DNA of 64,000 nucleotides from Roseiarcus sp963835955. Its GTDB lineage: Bacteria > Pseudomonadota > Alphaproteobacteria > Rhizobiales > Beijerinckiaceae. The position numbers and the translations under genes are program-made. Below, piece by piece: positions 37,559 to 47,590 of this stretch; position 1 is the stretch's first letter; each line of letters opens with the position of its first letter. Under the pieces are notes generated by a model, which made no database searches, was not told where the DNA came from, and saw nothing but the letters and a program-made list of their open reading frames with translations. The DNA is taken from assembly GCA_963835955.1 (NCBI GenBank), contig CAWIHZ010000023.1, forward strand, positions 258,759-322,758. The letters are read 5' to 3'.

Positions 37559-39273
37559 AGGGGCAAAAGTCATGGCGCGGGTCGGCTTGGGTGCGGCGAA
37601 GTCAACTGATGGGGGCTAGTAAGGATTCCAATGGCGGTTTTCTGACTGGATGGGGGAATGTCGCCGCCGCCCGACATCGACGCGCTTTCGCTGGCCGAGC
37701 TGAAGAGCTTGGTGTTGAAGCTTTTCGAGGAGGGAGCGGAACTTCGGCGAATGGTTGCGGCGCTGCGTGACGAGATCGCCCGGCTGAAGGGCGGGCCTGG
37801 TCGGCCGGACATCAAGGCGAACGTCAAACCGAGCGGCATGGAAAAGGCGAGCGAGCGCAACCGTCGGACCCGTCGGGCGAGCGCCGGCGCGGTGGCACGC
37901 GCGCGAAGCTGGTGATCGACGAGGAGCGCAAGCTCGAGGTCGATGCGCCGCCCCGCTCGCGTTTCAAGGGCTACGCGAGTTATCTGGTTCAGGATCTGAT
38001 GATCCGCTCGCATGTGACCTGCTTTCGCCGGCAATGCTGGCGGACCCCGGACGGCAAGACGGTGATGGCAGCCCTTGCCGGCGGGCGTCGAAGGTCATTT
38101 CGGACCCGAACTGCGCCGCTTCGTGCTCGCCCAATATCATCAGGGACAGGTCACGGCGGCGCGGCTGGTCACGCTGTTGCGCGGGTTCGGCGTCGTGATC
38201 TCAAAGCGGCAGATCGTTCGCCTGCTGATCGCCGGCAAGCAGAGCTTCCTGGACGAAGCCCGCGCCGTGCTGCGAGCCGGCTTGACCAACGCGGCGTGGA
38301 TCACGGTCGACGACACCGGGGCGCGCCACAAGGCCAAGAACGGCTTCTGCACCCAGATCGGCAACCCGCACTTCACCTGGTTCGGGACCACCGGTTCAAA
38401 GAGGCGCCTCAACTTCCTCGAACTGTTGCGCGCCGGGCATGGCGACTACATCGTCAATGACGAAGCCATGGCCTATATGCGCGCCCGCGCGCTCGCCGGC
38501 CCCGTCATCGCCCGCCTGAGCGAGCATGAGAATCGCGTCTTCGCCGATCGCGCGGCCTGGAACGCTCATCTGGAGCGGCTCGGCGTCGCCGCCCTGAAGG
38601 TCCATCCCGATCCCGTGCTGATCGCCACCGAGGGCGCTCTGTGGGGCAGCGTCAAGGCGCATGGCTTGCTCACCGACACCGTGGTCGTCAGCGACGACGC
38701 CGGCCAGTTCAATGTCGGCCAGCATGGCCTGTGCTGGGTCCACGCCGAACGCCTGGTCCACAAACTCGATACGTTCACCGACGCCCAACGCGCCGCGCAG
38801 AGCCCGCATGCGCGCCCTGATCTGGCGGTTCTACCGCAGTCTCAAGGCTTGGCGCCGCCATCCATCCCCGGCGCGCAAGGCGAGCTTGTCGGCGCGGTTC
38901 GATCGCATCTTCGGCTGCAAGACCGGCTTCGCCACCCTCGACCGTTTGCTCGCGCGCCTGCGCGCCAACAAGAGCGAATTGCTCAGGTGCTCGAAAGACC
39001 CGAGATCCCGCTCAACACCAATGGCTCGGAGAACGACATTCGTTGCCAGGTCACCAAGCGAAAAATCAGCGGTGGAACCCGCAGCGACGCCGGCCGCGAT
39101 TGTCGCGACGCCTTCCTCGGCCTCGACAAGACCTGCGCCAAGCTCGGCATCGCCTTCTGGGACTACCTCGGCGCCCGCCTCGCCGTCCCTGGCTGCCAGG
39201 AAATCCCTGCCCTCGCCGAAATCGTCAGCGCACGCGCCCCAAGGCCGCCCTAATCGCCGCGCCTTTTGCCCCT
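37559..39273 (+). mobile_element. IS66-family insertion element
   Basis: An 11-base inverted repeat AGGGGCAAAAG (37559-37569) / CTTTTGCCCCT (39263-39273) brackets an IS66-type transposase gene. The similarity extends imperfectly inward, as in terminal inverted repeats. No 8-base target duplication is visible next to these ends (TCCAGAAA left, GTTATACT right), so boundaries are tentative or flanks have changed. The element has a single large transposase and no tnpA/tnpB, as in the single-gene IS66 branch. Confidence 0.6.
37658..39253 (+). pseudogene. IS66-type transposase, at least four frameshifts
   Basis: Segments of one IS66 transposase are spread over all three forward frames. The N-terminal coiled coil is MSPPPDIDALSLAELKSLVL. 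LEVDAPPRSRFKGYASYLVQ follows after a base deletion near 37.9 kb. PAGVEGHFGPELRRFVLAQ and the catalytic domain (AWITVDDTGARHKAKNG, DDAGQFNVGQHGLCWVHAERL) follow after an inserted G near 38.08 kb. MRALIWRFYRSLKAW follows after an inserted base near 38.80 kb, and LERPEIPLNTNGSENDIRC follows after a lost G near 38.99 kb. The DDE core residues are otherwise preserved. As written it cannot make active transposase; corrected, it would be about 530 residues. Confidence 0.85.
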
Positions 39274-39277
39274 GTTA

Positions 39278-40409
39278 TACTCCAACTCATTGAGGAGGCG
39301 AAAAAGGGTTGACGGGACGGCCGAACGGGATTCGGCTGGAGGCATAATTCGCGGCGGGTTTCTCTCAGCATCAGACCGGCAAGTCCTGATCGGGATTGCG
39401 CGGGACGGGCTTGAGGAGCATCGGGTTGCCCGCCGAGCCAACGCCATCGTCCTTCTCGATCGGGGCTGGAGCTGCGAGCGGGTTGCGGCGGCATTGTTGC
39501 TGGACGACGATACGGTTCGCGATTGGCATCGGGCCTATGAGCGAGGTGGCGTCGAGGGGCTGAAGAGCTTTGGCCACGAAGGCGGCGGCAGCCACCTCAC
39601 CGACGAGCAGGCAATCGCTCTGGGCGATTGGATCGACGCCCATTGCCCCCGCAGCACCCGGAAGATCGGGGCTTGGCTAAAGCGCTCATTTGGGCTGAGC
39701 TATAGCCGCTCGGGGCTGATCGCGTTGCTGCATCGCCTGGGCTTTGACTATCGCAAGCCGGAGGCCATGCCGCGCGGCCTCGACGACGCCAAGCAGCAAG
39801 CCTTCATCGACAAATACGAGAGCCTGCTCAACACAATGGGCGTCGATGAGGCCGTCGTCTTCGTCGATGCGGTTCATCCGACCCATCAGGTGAGGCCGGC
39901 CGGTTGCTGGGCCCGCAAGGACGTCGCCCTTGCGGTGGAGCAGACGACGGGCCGTGACCGGCTCAACATCCACGGCGCCATCAATCTTGAAACCGGCCAG
40001 ACGCAGATTCTCGCTGTCGAGAAGGTCAACGCGCTGACCTTCATCAAGCTATTGGGCGAGATCGAGGGTACGCATACCGCGATGCGCCTCATCCACGTCT
40101 TCGTCGACAACGCCAGCTATCACAAGGCTGACGTCGTCAAACAATGGCTTGCGGCGGTCGGGCGCAAAATCGTGCTGCACTTCTTCCGCCTATTGTCCCA
40201 TCTCGATCCCATCGAACGGTTGTGGGGCTTGATGCACGAAAACGTCACCACAACCGGGATTACAAGACCTTCAACGAATTCCGCCTGGAGATCATCATGT
40301 TCCTCCGGCATACAGTGCCCAAACAATGGAAGCGGTTCCGCGACCAAATCACGGACAATTTCCGCGTGATCCATCGCGCCGATTTTCGGGTTCTCGCTTA
40401 GCCGGCGTA
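39278..40409 (+). mobile_element. IS630-family insertion element
   Basis: A transposase gene of the IS630/Tc1-mariner group is bounded by short inverted ends, left TACTCC at 39278 and right GGCGTA ending at 40409, each flanked by TA (39276-39277 and 40410-40411), the TA duplication expected for this family. The left end lies only four bases from the proposed right end of the IS66-type element, so it inserted into or beside that element's edge. Confidence 0.55.
39309..40401 (+). pseudogene. IS630-family transposase, about five single-base deletions
   Basis: The main frame carries FLSASDRQVLIGIARDG, a helix-turn-helix region (LLDRGWSCERVAAALLLDDD) and the DDE domain (VVFVDAVHPTHQVRP, IHVFVDNASYHKADVV, HLDPIERLWGLMHENV). 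The apparent start TTG at 39309 (MTGRPNGIRLEA) is one base out of phase. At 40180-40202 the expected HFLPPYCPHLDP reads HFFRLLSHLDP, which needs three missing C residues in three short C-runs. At 40247-40250 a fourth missing C throws NRDYKTFNEFRLE into another frame, ending at 40401. Four such C-run contractions within about 70 bases look like base-calling error, though decay is possible. Confidence 0.85.
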
Positions 40410-40974
40410 TACAATAAAATATTTTCTCGCGCCGCTTCGCGCCCCCGATGCCTCGCCGCCGCCCTCGGCGTCGCCCCGCGGCGCCCGTGCGTTCTCCGCA
40501 AAGCTCCAGCCCTCGCGCAAGCCAAGCGACAATCCGCGCCCGCCGCGACTCCCGGCAAAGACGTTGAGCCGCCGCTTCGAAGCCGGCGCCGTCTGTTGAT
40601 CCGTGATGAACGTCCCTTAAAGTCGCCGGTTGCACCGCTCGATCGAGCGAAGGGGCAGAATAGCATGGATTGTGAAAAACAGAAAGAATTTGTTGTGAAA
40701 TGACGATTTGACTGTCGCGCGCGACTGGCTGCCCGGACGATTGACGTAAGGGCGCGTAGGCGAGAAACTATGGCGAAATCGGGCGACGTCGCCGTCATGC
40801 GCGAGCATCGCCTTGGTTCAGGATCAAACGAGCACGATCGCTGAACGGCTTTTGTCGGATGAGCGCCCGGCAATGCTGCAAATCGCCGTACGAAAATAGC
40901 GCGGACGGCGCTATTTCGCCAATTTTATGGTTCAGGCGACAGGTACGCTGCGTCGTGATCGTCAGGGGGGCGAC
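40410..40974. other. stretch without recognisable gene
   Basis: About 560 bases between the IS630-type element and the next gene. The first 60 bases are AT-rich (ACAATAAAATATTTTC). Open frames on both strands overlap one another and show no family signature. A good ribosome-binding site (AGGGGGG, near 40965) ends the stretch. Confidence 0.35.
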
Positions 40975-42202
40975 ATGGAAAACATGCGCGGTTGCGGGAG
41001 GTTCGCAAGCTTGGGGAGGCGGCGCGCCTGTTTGGGTTGCGGGCCGCAGTTAATCTCGCCGCCGCCGGGATCCTCGCCGCTTGGAGGGATGACACCGACC
41101 GGGGCGTCGGCGCACTCGACGAGTTGCTCGCGGCGTCTTGCAAATGCGATGCCGGTCCCGCAGCCCGCTTACCCGGGCTATCCGCCGACGTACCGGCGAT
41201 TTATCCCGGTTACCTGTGCAGCCGGCGGACCGTCTGCGGTTCTGGGACCGAGGATTGTCGCCGAACTTCAGCGCATGCTGGACGATCTCGGCTATGACGC
41301 GGGCCCGGCGGACGGAGCGCTCGGCTCGCAGACGCGCAGGCGCTGGCCGCCTTCGAGCGGGACCATGGCTTGCCGTCGTCGGGCGAGAATTTGGCCGCCG
41401 CGCTCGCCGCCGTGCGCAGCGTCTGGTACGAGCACGATCGCGGCGCGGCGCGGGCTCGGCCGCGGGCGGCCAGGCCTTCGCGCGACCGAGCTTCGACTGC
41501 GCGCGCGCCGTTGCTGCCTCCGCGCGAACAATTTGCGCAAGCGCGCCGCTGGCGCAACTCGACGCCGAAATGGCGGCGGCCTATGTCGCGGCTGAAGCCG
41601 GCTTGCCTGCTGACGGACAGGCGAAGGTCGAGGCCGAGCAACATGAATGGCTGCGGCGGCGAAACGCCTGCGGGGCGGATGCCCCTGCCTCGAGCGGTCA
41701 ATCTCCGAGCGGCTGGGGCAGTTGCAGACAAACACGGCCGCGGCGGGAACGGCCGGGCTCGGTGGAGCGCCGGCGGTTCAGGAGACCACGGCGCCGGCCG
41801 CGGCTTCGAATCCGACGCCTGCGACAGTTGCGGCTGCCCCGACCGCAGCCGCGGATCCTCCACAACCCCAACCGCCGGCGCGCGGGCCCCGCAACGATCA
41901 ATCGTCGGAGAGTGGAACGGAAGCTTCGCCTGCGACAATGTAGAAGACAACGCCTTCAACATCACGGTGACGCATGGCGCTTCGGGCTCGCTGGAAGCGA
42001 CGCTGAGCTTCACCCTGAAGAACCGGCCCGACAGAGCGGGCCGCTTTACCCTGCGCGGCGCTGCGCCACGGCCCGACGGGCAATTCACCCTCGCGCCGCA
42101 GGAATGGATCGAGCGTCCTGCCGGCTTCAACCCTTCGGCCTCATGGGACAGGTGTCGGGCAACAACAACACGGTCGACGGAAAGCTGCTCGGACTGGGAT
42201 AG
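40975..42202 (+). pseudogene. secreted peptidoglycan-binding / LprI-domain protein, frameshifted
   Basis: ATG 40975 follows AGGGGGGCGAC. Reading across frames gives a leader with a hydrophobic stretch (LRAAVNLAAAGILAA) and a Pro/Tyr-rich linker (PQPAYPGYPPTY). A peptidoglycan-binding-1 repeat follows (VAELQRMLDDLGYDAGPADGALG, then ALAAFERDHGLPSSG), then an LprI-type DUF1311 domain (SFDCARAVAASARTICAS, EWLRRRNACGADA, CLERSISERLGQLQT). A Pro/Ala linker leads to a beta-rich module SIVGEWNGSFACDNVEDNAF ending in VSGNNNTVDGKLLGLG. At least five single-base deletions are needed from 41.34 kb on, plus an unresolved switch near 41.05-41.1 kb. The stop at 42202 may be real or an artefact. Function unknown; an envelope-associated role is inferred from the domains. 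Confidence 0.6.
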
Positions 42203-42266
42203 ACCGCATTTGTCGCGCGCGCAAGGCCGTCGCCGGAAGGCGCGGCAAGCGGCGCGGCGCAGGTAG

Positions 42267-44688
42267 ACCATTGAGCCGCCGGCGCCGCGGGGCCATTGGA
42301 AGGGCTATGGCAAGGCTCGGTCGTTGCACTCAGGGCACGCAGAGCTCTCTTCCCCGATGACGGTGACGGTCTCCCAACAGGGCTCGGCTCTGGCGGCCCT
42401 GGTGATAGAACCCATTCCCGACCCTCGAACTCACACGAACAGGGACCTGCAAGGGATATTCCTAAGCGCAGCGGTCAGCGGCGTGACCGTCTCGAACGGC
42501 AGGCCCAATTGGGGTAGCCGATGGGCCATGACCTTACCGAACAGCCTTCGACTCGACAATACAACCGGATCTATCCGAGCGGATTCTTATGACCGATTTG
42601 CGAAGCGAGGCTAGCGGGAAAGCGGGGCTTACCGGGAGGCTTCGGCCACCTGGCCGAGGGGCTGGTTGGCGCATGGTCGACGCCTCCGTCGAACTACGCC
42701 GACGAGCATCCGCGCCGCCGCGATCTAGCCGGTCTAACCCAGCTTTTCGGGGCACTGACGTCTCGCTCGAATTCCGGCGCAAGGGCGACCTCCTCTACGG
42801 CCGGCTTCAGGCGTTCTACCCCACCTACAAGCCCCCTTCCGATCGGGACCATCTCAGCGTTGACCTTCGGCCCATTATGACCACGGCGGACGGCCGGATC
42901 GGCTTCGTGTCGACCGGGCTCTGCGCGCTGAGGGGACCTTCACCCGCGGCTCGCGTTCGGACAGCATGCTCGCGCAAGGGCTCTTCCTTCTGGTCGCTCC
43001 TCCAAAGACTGAAGACCGCGAACTGCAAGTCGCCTTGTCCTGGGCTCGGGGCTGCTGCGCCGACAAGCCAGACACGCTGTTCCTGCGACGCGACGAGGCG
43101 GAAATCGCTCAGATCGGCCCCGGCGGGGTCCCGGCAGAGCTCCCGCCCGGGATCGGCGGCCGTCTTGCCGCCGCCCGCTCGTTCCAGGCGCAATGCGACG
43201 CGCTCGAAGACTGGGCCGTCCGCTCGTCGGCCGTCCGGACGCGATGACGCAGATCATCGACCGGCTCGAGCCCGAGGCCGTGCCGCTTTTCGACGACGAC
43301 GCCTTCGTGCCGGTGTTCGGCCTGCCTTACATCGCCACGAGCGCCTCACAGCGCAAGCCGATCTTCTACCTGCTCATTCGCGATTGCCCTCAGAAACTCG
43401 GCATGCGGGATCTCGGTAACCCGCTTCTCTCCTATCCGTTCGGCGGGCCAGAGGGCAGTTGGGGATATGGTGCGGTCACCGCGGCGTTGATGAACCGGCG
43501 CGCGGCCAAAGCGACGGTCGCCGGGGCGGCGAAACGGCTGCCGGCGCTGCCCGCGACGGATGCGGGCTTGGCCGAACTCGGCAAACTCGAGCGCGAGACG
43601 CCCTCGTCGCTGGCTCTCCTGACCGAGAAGGAGCGGCAGGCGTTCGCCGCCACGCTCGCCGACAATCGGACGCGGATTACGCGCGGCATCCTCGAGACGC
43701 GGATCGGCGCCATCGGGAACCTGCCTATGAGCGAAGGGAGTCTCGACAGCTCGACAGGCTGCGCGCCGATGTGGAGGCGTCGCCGGCGCTTCCCGCGGAC
43801 GAAAAGACCCGCGCCGCATCAAGCGTTGCCGACCGCGCGCGGGCAATCGTGACGGCGCTGGTCGCGGACGCGGCCCAGCGCGCCGCCGCCGCTCCTCTCT
43901 CGCTGCAAGGCCTGGCCGAGACGAAAGGGGTGATCGAGCACATCGCCAAACTAGAGAGGCGCGCCAGCGCGTACGGCCGATCCGAGCTTCAGTCCGGTTC
44001 TGGCCCGGCTACCGCGCGGCGCGCCGCCATTCTCGCGGACGCCGGGGTGCAGAAGGCCTTCGGTGACGCCGTGCTCGGCGTAGCGCATGAAAGCGCTTCG
44101 CCCGCCGCCGTGCAAGCAGCGGCCGCACACCTCCTCCTGCCGGAAGAGATCGCAGTCGCGACAGGCGCCTCGCCCTATCGCGTGAGCATCGACGCGGCGA
44201 TGCGGCAGGCGGAAGAGGAACACCAAAGGCGCGTGCCCGCGACCGACGAGGCCGCCGCGTCGCCGCGGTCGAGATCTACTCCTTCGGCCGGCACTGTTCC
44301 CGGCGAAAACGACGTCAGGCAAGCCGTTGCCATATTTTATGAGACGGCGCTGCGTGGCACGGGTATGCTCGATGCTGGCTGCTCGATCGCAACGGAGCCA
44401 GGATGTACGGTTCGGACACCCGGCATAGCGAAAACCGTTTATATCTCGACCTTTGAGCTGCTGGGCTGCGATCAAGACAAGGGAAACAAGCTGGTTTGCG
44501 AGTTTACCGTCGCGTTCCACTGCGGACTGACGGCGCTGAGCGGCAGCTCATCTGAGTCACTCTCGAACCCAATTGTACGAGCGCTCTACTGCGCCGATTT
44601 CGGCTCCGGCATTCCTTCGAACGGCCAAGCCTATCTAGTGCCGACGCCAAATGGTTGGCGGATTTTACCGGAGCGAGTTCCAGACTGA
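42267..44688 (+). pseudogene. large secreted-type protein of unknown family, frameshifted
   Basis: The sequence continues the architecture of the preceding entry and may be the same gene. A second G-x-W module (RGHWKGYGKARSLHSGHAEL, MTVTVSQQGSALAALV) and a third (EGLVGAWSTPPSNY, VSLEFRRKGDLLYGRLQAFYP) precede a unique region (LVAPPKTEDRELQVALSWARG, EAVPLFDDDAFVPVFGLPYI) and a long alpha-helical Ala/Arg-rich segment (43.5-44.3 kb). A Cys-containing C-terminal domain (VRQAVAIFYETALRGTGML, FELLGCDQDKG, FTVAFHCGLTALSG) ends at 44688. The last 950 bases form one intact frame. Three single-base deletions (near 42.96, 43.22 and 43.74 kb; the last is a G4-to-G3 contraction) join the parts. I do not recognise the family. 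Confidence 0.5.
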
Positions 44689-45060
44689 TCTTTCATCTGT
44701 GTCTCATTCGTTCCGACAAGCCGGCGCGCTGGTCGTCCAGGGGTCACCAGACGATTTGTTCAAAACTGTATTACGGCGAGGTGTGCATATTTCCGCTTTT
44801 ACCGTGATCGTCTCCTGCGTAGCGCAACGCGCGTTGGCTGGCGCGCCGCTCCCACTTCATCGTGTGACGTCAAGCGAGGACCCCTCATCGAACTCGCTTT
44901 GCGAAATAGGCGACCGTCACCGTGATTCTGCGGCCGCGCCCGACTGCGACTGATCGAACGGGGCCGAGGCGGCGGCGCTGCATGTCCCGTCCGTGCGGCC
45001 CCCCAACCCCTGCCCGCGTCCGCAAAGGGGCGGGAGCGCAAGCCGCGTCGCCGCCAGCTC
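44689..45060. other. intergenic, no convincing gene
   Basis: About 370 bases between the large accessory gene and the riboflavin synthase terminator. A short open frame at 44651-44953 has no recognisable motif and overlaps the previous gene. The edge of the accessory region probably lies here, because ribE downstream neighbours usual in Hyphomicrobiales (ribH, nusB) are missing. Confidence 0.35.
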
Positions 45061-45082
45061 AAAAAAATCGCGAAAAACGCGC
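45061..45082 (-). terminator. rho-independent terminator after ribE
   Basis: Directly after the ribE stop, the minus strand reads GCGCG, TTTTT loop, CGCG, A, then seven T. The stem is short (4-5 bp) but the T-run is clean. It would end the leftward rib transcript. Confidence 0.5.
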
Positions 45083-45691
45083 TTAAACGCGTCCCGCCTC
45101 GATCAGCCTTGCGGCGTAGCGCGCGATCTGGTCGACCTCGATATTGACCCGGTCGCCCGGCTTGCGTTTCTCCCAGCTGGTGACCTTAAGCGTGTGCGGG
45201 ATCATGAGAACCTCGAAGGAGTCGCCGTCGATCGCGTTGACGGTCAGCGAGGTTCCGTCCAGCGCCACCGAGCCCTTGACCGCGATGAACCTGGCGCAGT
45301 CGGCCGGAGCGCGAAAGGCGAAATGCGCCATGCCGTCGAAGTCGCGGCGGGAGAGAATTTCGGCGACGCCGTCGACATGGCCGCTGACCATGTGCCCGCC
45401 GAGCTCGTCGCCCACTTTAAGCGCGCGCTCCAGATTGACGCGATCGCCCCGCCGCCATCGCCCGAGCGTCGTGACGGCGAGCGTCTCGGCCCCGACGTCG
45501 AAGGAAATCGCCGAGCCGGCGCCGCGGGGCTCGACGCCGACGACGGTCAGGCAGACGCCGGCGTTGGCGATCGAGGCCCCGACCGCGATCGAGGCCGGAT
45601 CGTAGGCGCTGGCGATCGTCATCCGGCTTCGCTCGCCGAGCGGCGTCATTTCAATCACTTCACCGACGTCGCTGATAATTCCAGTGAACAT
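45083..45691 (-). CDS. ribE: riboflavin synthase alpha chain
   Basis: A 202-residue enzyme that dismutates two lumazines to riboflavin. Both lumazine-binding repeats are visible: MFTGIISDVGEV with SIANAGVCLTVVGVE, and HMVSGHVDGVAEI with GSVALDGTSLTVNAI. ATG 45691 follows AGGGAAG. It is separated from ribD by about 205 bases that hold an inverted repeat, so the two may not be tightly coupled. I see no FMN riboswitch in the gap. Confidence 0.95.
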   Translation of the reverse strand: MFTGIISDVGEVIEMTPLGERSRMTIASAYDPASIAVGASIANAGVCLTVVGVEPRGAGSAISFDVGAETLAVTTLGRWRRGDRVNLERALKVGDELGGHMVSGHVDGVAEILSRRDFDGMAHFAFRAPADCARFIAVKGSVALDGTSLTVNAIDGDSFEVLMIPHTLKVTSWEKRKPGDRVNIEVDQIARYAARLIEAGRV

Positions 45692-45750
45692 TGTGCTTCC
45701 CTTCGGGAGGGCCTGTCCGCTCCGACGACCTGCCGGACGCCCCAATCGCG

Positions 45751-45867
45751 TCCTTCGAGACGCGATGCTCCGCATCGCTCCTCAGAACGAGGCGAAGGGG
45801 TTGCGACGCCGTAGAAAACCTCATTCTGAGGAGCGCCGCTCGGGCGGCGCGTCTCGAAGAAGAAGGA
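45751..45867. repeat. imperfect inverted repeat (REP-like) between ribD and ribE
   Basis: The arms TCCTTCGAGACGCG...CGCTCCTCAGAACGAGG (45751-45792) and CCTCATTCTGAGGAGCG...GCGCGTCTCGAAGAAGAAGGA (45819-45867) are near reverse complements (16 of 17 bases in the inner block). This motif resembles dispersed palindromic repeats common in intergenic DNA of Hyphomicrobiales. The transcript could fold into a long hairpin. Confidence 0.7.
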
Positions 45868-45896
45868 TCTCGGTTTACGCAACGCCGGCAATGCGA

Positions 45897-47051
45897 TCAT
45901 TCGGCGATCGTCCCGCTCGCCGGTTCAAAGCGGCGCAGCAGGTCGGGGCCGTATTGCGCCCGGTCAAACTCGGCGTAGCGGCTCGAATCGAACAGGATCG
46001 CGCGCGCGCGCTCGGAAAGCGCCGGCAGGCCGGGCCGGCCGAGCGGCTTTTCAGCGGTGATGAGGGCCACTTCGTCGGCGAGGCCGAGCCCGATCAGGCG
46101 GGCGGCGATCCGCGGGCCGCCCTCGCTGAACACGCGCGTTACGCCGCGCGCCGCAAGCCTCTGCAACGCTTCGAAAAGATCGACGTGGCCGTCGGCGTCG
46201 GCGCCGACGCACTCGACCGCGGCCCCGAGATCCTCGAGCCGCTCGGCCGTTTCCCGAGGGGCGTCCGGCCCGGCGATGATCAGGGTCGGCAATTGCCCGG
46301 CGCTGGTGGCGAGGCGCGAGCGCAGCGGCAGGCGAAGATGGGTGTCGAGGACCACCCGCCAGGGTTTCCGGTCGAGGCCGGGCAGGCGCACCGTCAGCAA
46401 CGGATCGTCGACCAGCGCGGTCTCGATCCCGATCATGATCGCCTCCTGGGTCGAGCGCATGATCTGGACCCGGGCGTTGGCGATCTGCCCGGTGATCCGA
46501 AGCCGCGGGTCGTGCGCGCCGCCGGAGGCGAACCCGTCCGCGGTCTCGGCGAGCTTCAGCGTCACGCCCGGACGCCCGGCCGTCACCCGCATGATATGCC
46601 CGCGGTGATCGCGCCGCGCCTGAGCCGCCCCGGGTCCGACGGCGACGTCAATTCTCGCCGCCCGCAGCCGCGCGTGGCCCTGCCCCGCCACCCGCGGATT
46701 GGGATCCTCGATCGCCGAGACGACGCGCGCGACCCTGGCGGCGACGATCGCGTCGGCGCAGGGCGGAGACTTGCCGAAATGCGAGCATGGCTCGAGCGTC
46801 ACGTAGAGCGTCGCGCCGCGCGCCGCCTCACCGGCCTCGGCGACCGCGATCCGCTCGGCGTGCGGACGCCCGCCCGGCGCCGTGACCCCGCGGCCGACGA
46901 CCGCGCCGTCCTTGACCAGGATCGCGCCGACTGAAGGGTTTGGAGCGGTTAGGCCCAGCGACCGCTCGCCCAGATTGAGGGCCGCCTCCATCCAGCGCCG
47001 GTCCTCGCCGGACCCGGCCTCGCTCGAACCCGGGGCGGCCGGCGCGCTCAT
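45897..47051 (-). CDS. ribD: bifunctional riboflavin deaminase/reductase
   Basis: A 384-residue enzyme with an N-terminal cytidine-deaminase-fold domain (zinc motif HAERIAVAE and PCSHFGKSPPC) and a C-terminal reductase domain (GVTLKLAETADGFAS, IMIGIETALVDDPLLTVRLPG, VFSEGGPRIAARLI). It catalyses two successive steps of riboflavin synthesis. Its ATG overlaps the nrdR stop by four bases. Confidence 0.95.
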   Translation of the reverse strand: MSAPAAPGSSEAGSGEDRRWMEAALNLGERSLGLTAPNPSVGAILVKDGAVVGRGVTAPGGRPHAERIAVAEAGEAARGATLYVTLEPCSHFGKSPPCADAIVAARVARVVSAIEDPNPRVAGQGHARLRAARIDVAVGPGAAQARRDHRGHIMRVTAGRPGVTLKLAETADGFASGGAHDPRLRITGQIANARVQIMRSTQEAIMIGIETALVDDPLLTVRLPGLDRKPWRVVLDTHLRLPLRSRLATSAGQLPTLIIAGPDAPRETAERLEDLGAAVECVGADADGHVDLFEALQRLAARGVTRVFSEGGPRIAARLIGLGLADEVALITAEKPLGRPGLPALSERARAILFDSSRYAEFDRAQYGPDLLRRFEPASGTIAE

Positions 47052-47557
47052 GGCGCGGGCGCATCCTTGCGCCGGCGCGCCTTCGCATGGGCCGCGGCCG
47101 GCTGCGGATCGGCCTCGAGCTCGCCGACGATGGCGTTGAAGTCGCGCGCCTCGCGGAAGTTGCGGTAGACCGAGGCGAAACGCACATAGGCGACGTCGTC
47201 GAGCGCCTTCAGGCCCTCCATCACCAGTTCGCCGATGCGCTCGGTCGGAATGTCGCCGTCGGTCTGGCTCTCGAGCTGGCGCACGACGCCGTTGACCATC
47301 CGCTCGACCCGGTCGGCCTCGACCAGACGCTTGCGCAGCGCGACCTCGACCGAGCGGACGAGCTTGTCGCGATCGAACGGCGTCCGCCGGCCGCTTTTCT
47401 TCACCACCTGCAATTCGCGCAGTTGCACCCGCTCGAAAGTGGTGAAACGGCCGCCGCAATCGGAACAGACCCGGCGCCGCCGGATCGACGAAGCGTCGTC
47501 GGTCGGGCGGGAATCTTTGACTTGCGTGTCGAGGCTGCCGCAATAGGGGCATCGCAT
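47048..47557 (-). CDS. nrdR: transcriptional repressor NrdR
   Basis: A 169-residue regulator with the zinc ribbon MRCPYCGSLDTQVKDSRP and CSDCGGRFTTFERVQ, and an ATP-cone (VVKKSGRRTPFDRDKLVRSVEVAL). It senses ATP/dATP and represses ribonucleotide reductase genes. It lies in the conserved order glyA-nrdR-ribD-ribE. Confidence 0.96.
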   Translation of the reverse strand: MRCPYCGSLDTQVKDSRPTDDASSIRRRRVCSDCGGRFTTFERVQLRELQVVKKSGRRTPFDRDKLVRSVEVALRKRLVEADRVERMVNGVVRQLESQTDGDIPTERIGELVMEGLKALDDVAYVRFASVYRNFREARDFNAIVGELEADPQPAAAHAKARRRKDAPAP

Positions 47558-47590
47558 CGCAAGCCGTCCCTTTCAGATCGTCCCGACCCG

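Noticed and set aside
45692..45896. FMN riboswitch between ribD and ribE
   Set aside because: The gap is explained by a REP-like palindrome. The conserved RFN-element blocks are not visible, and the location inside the operon is not the usual one.
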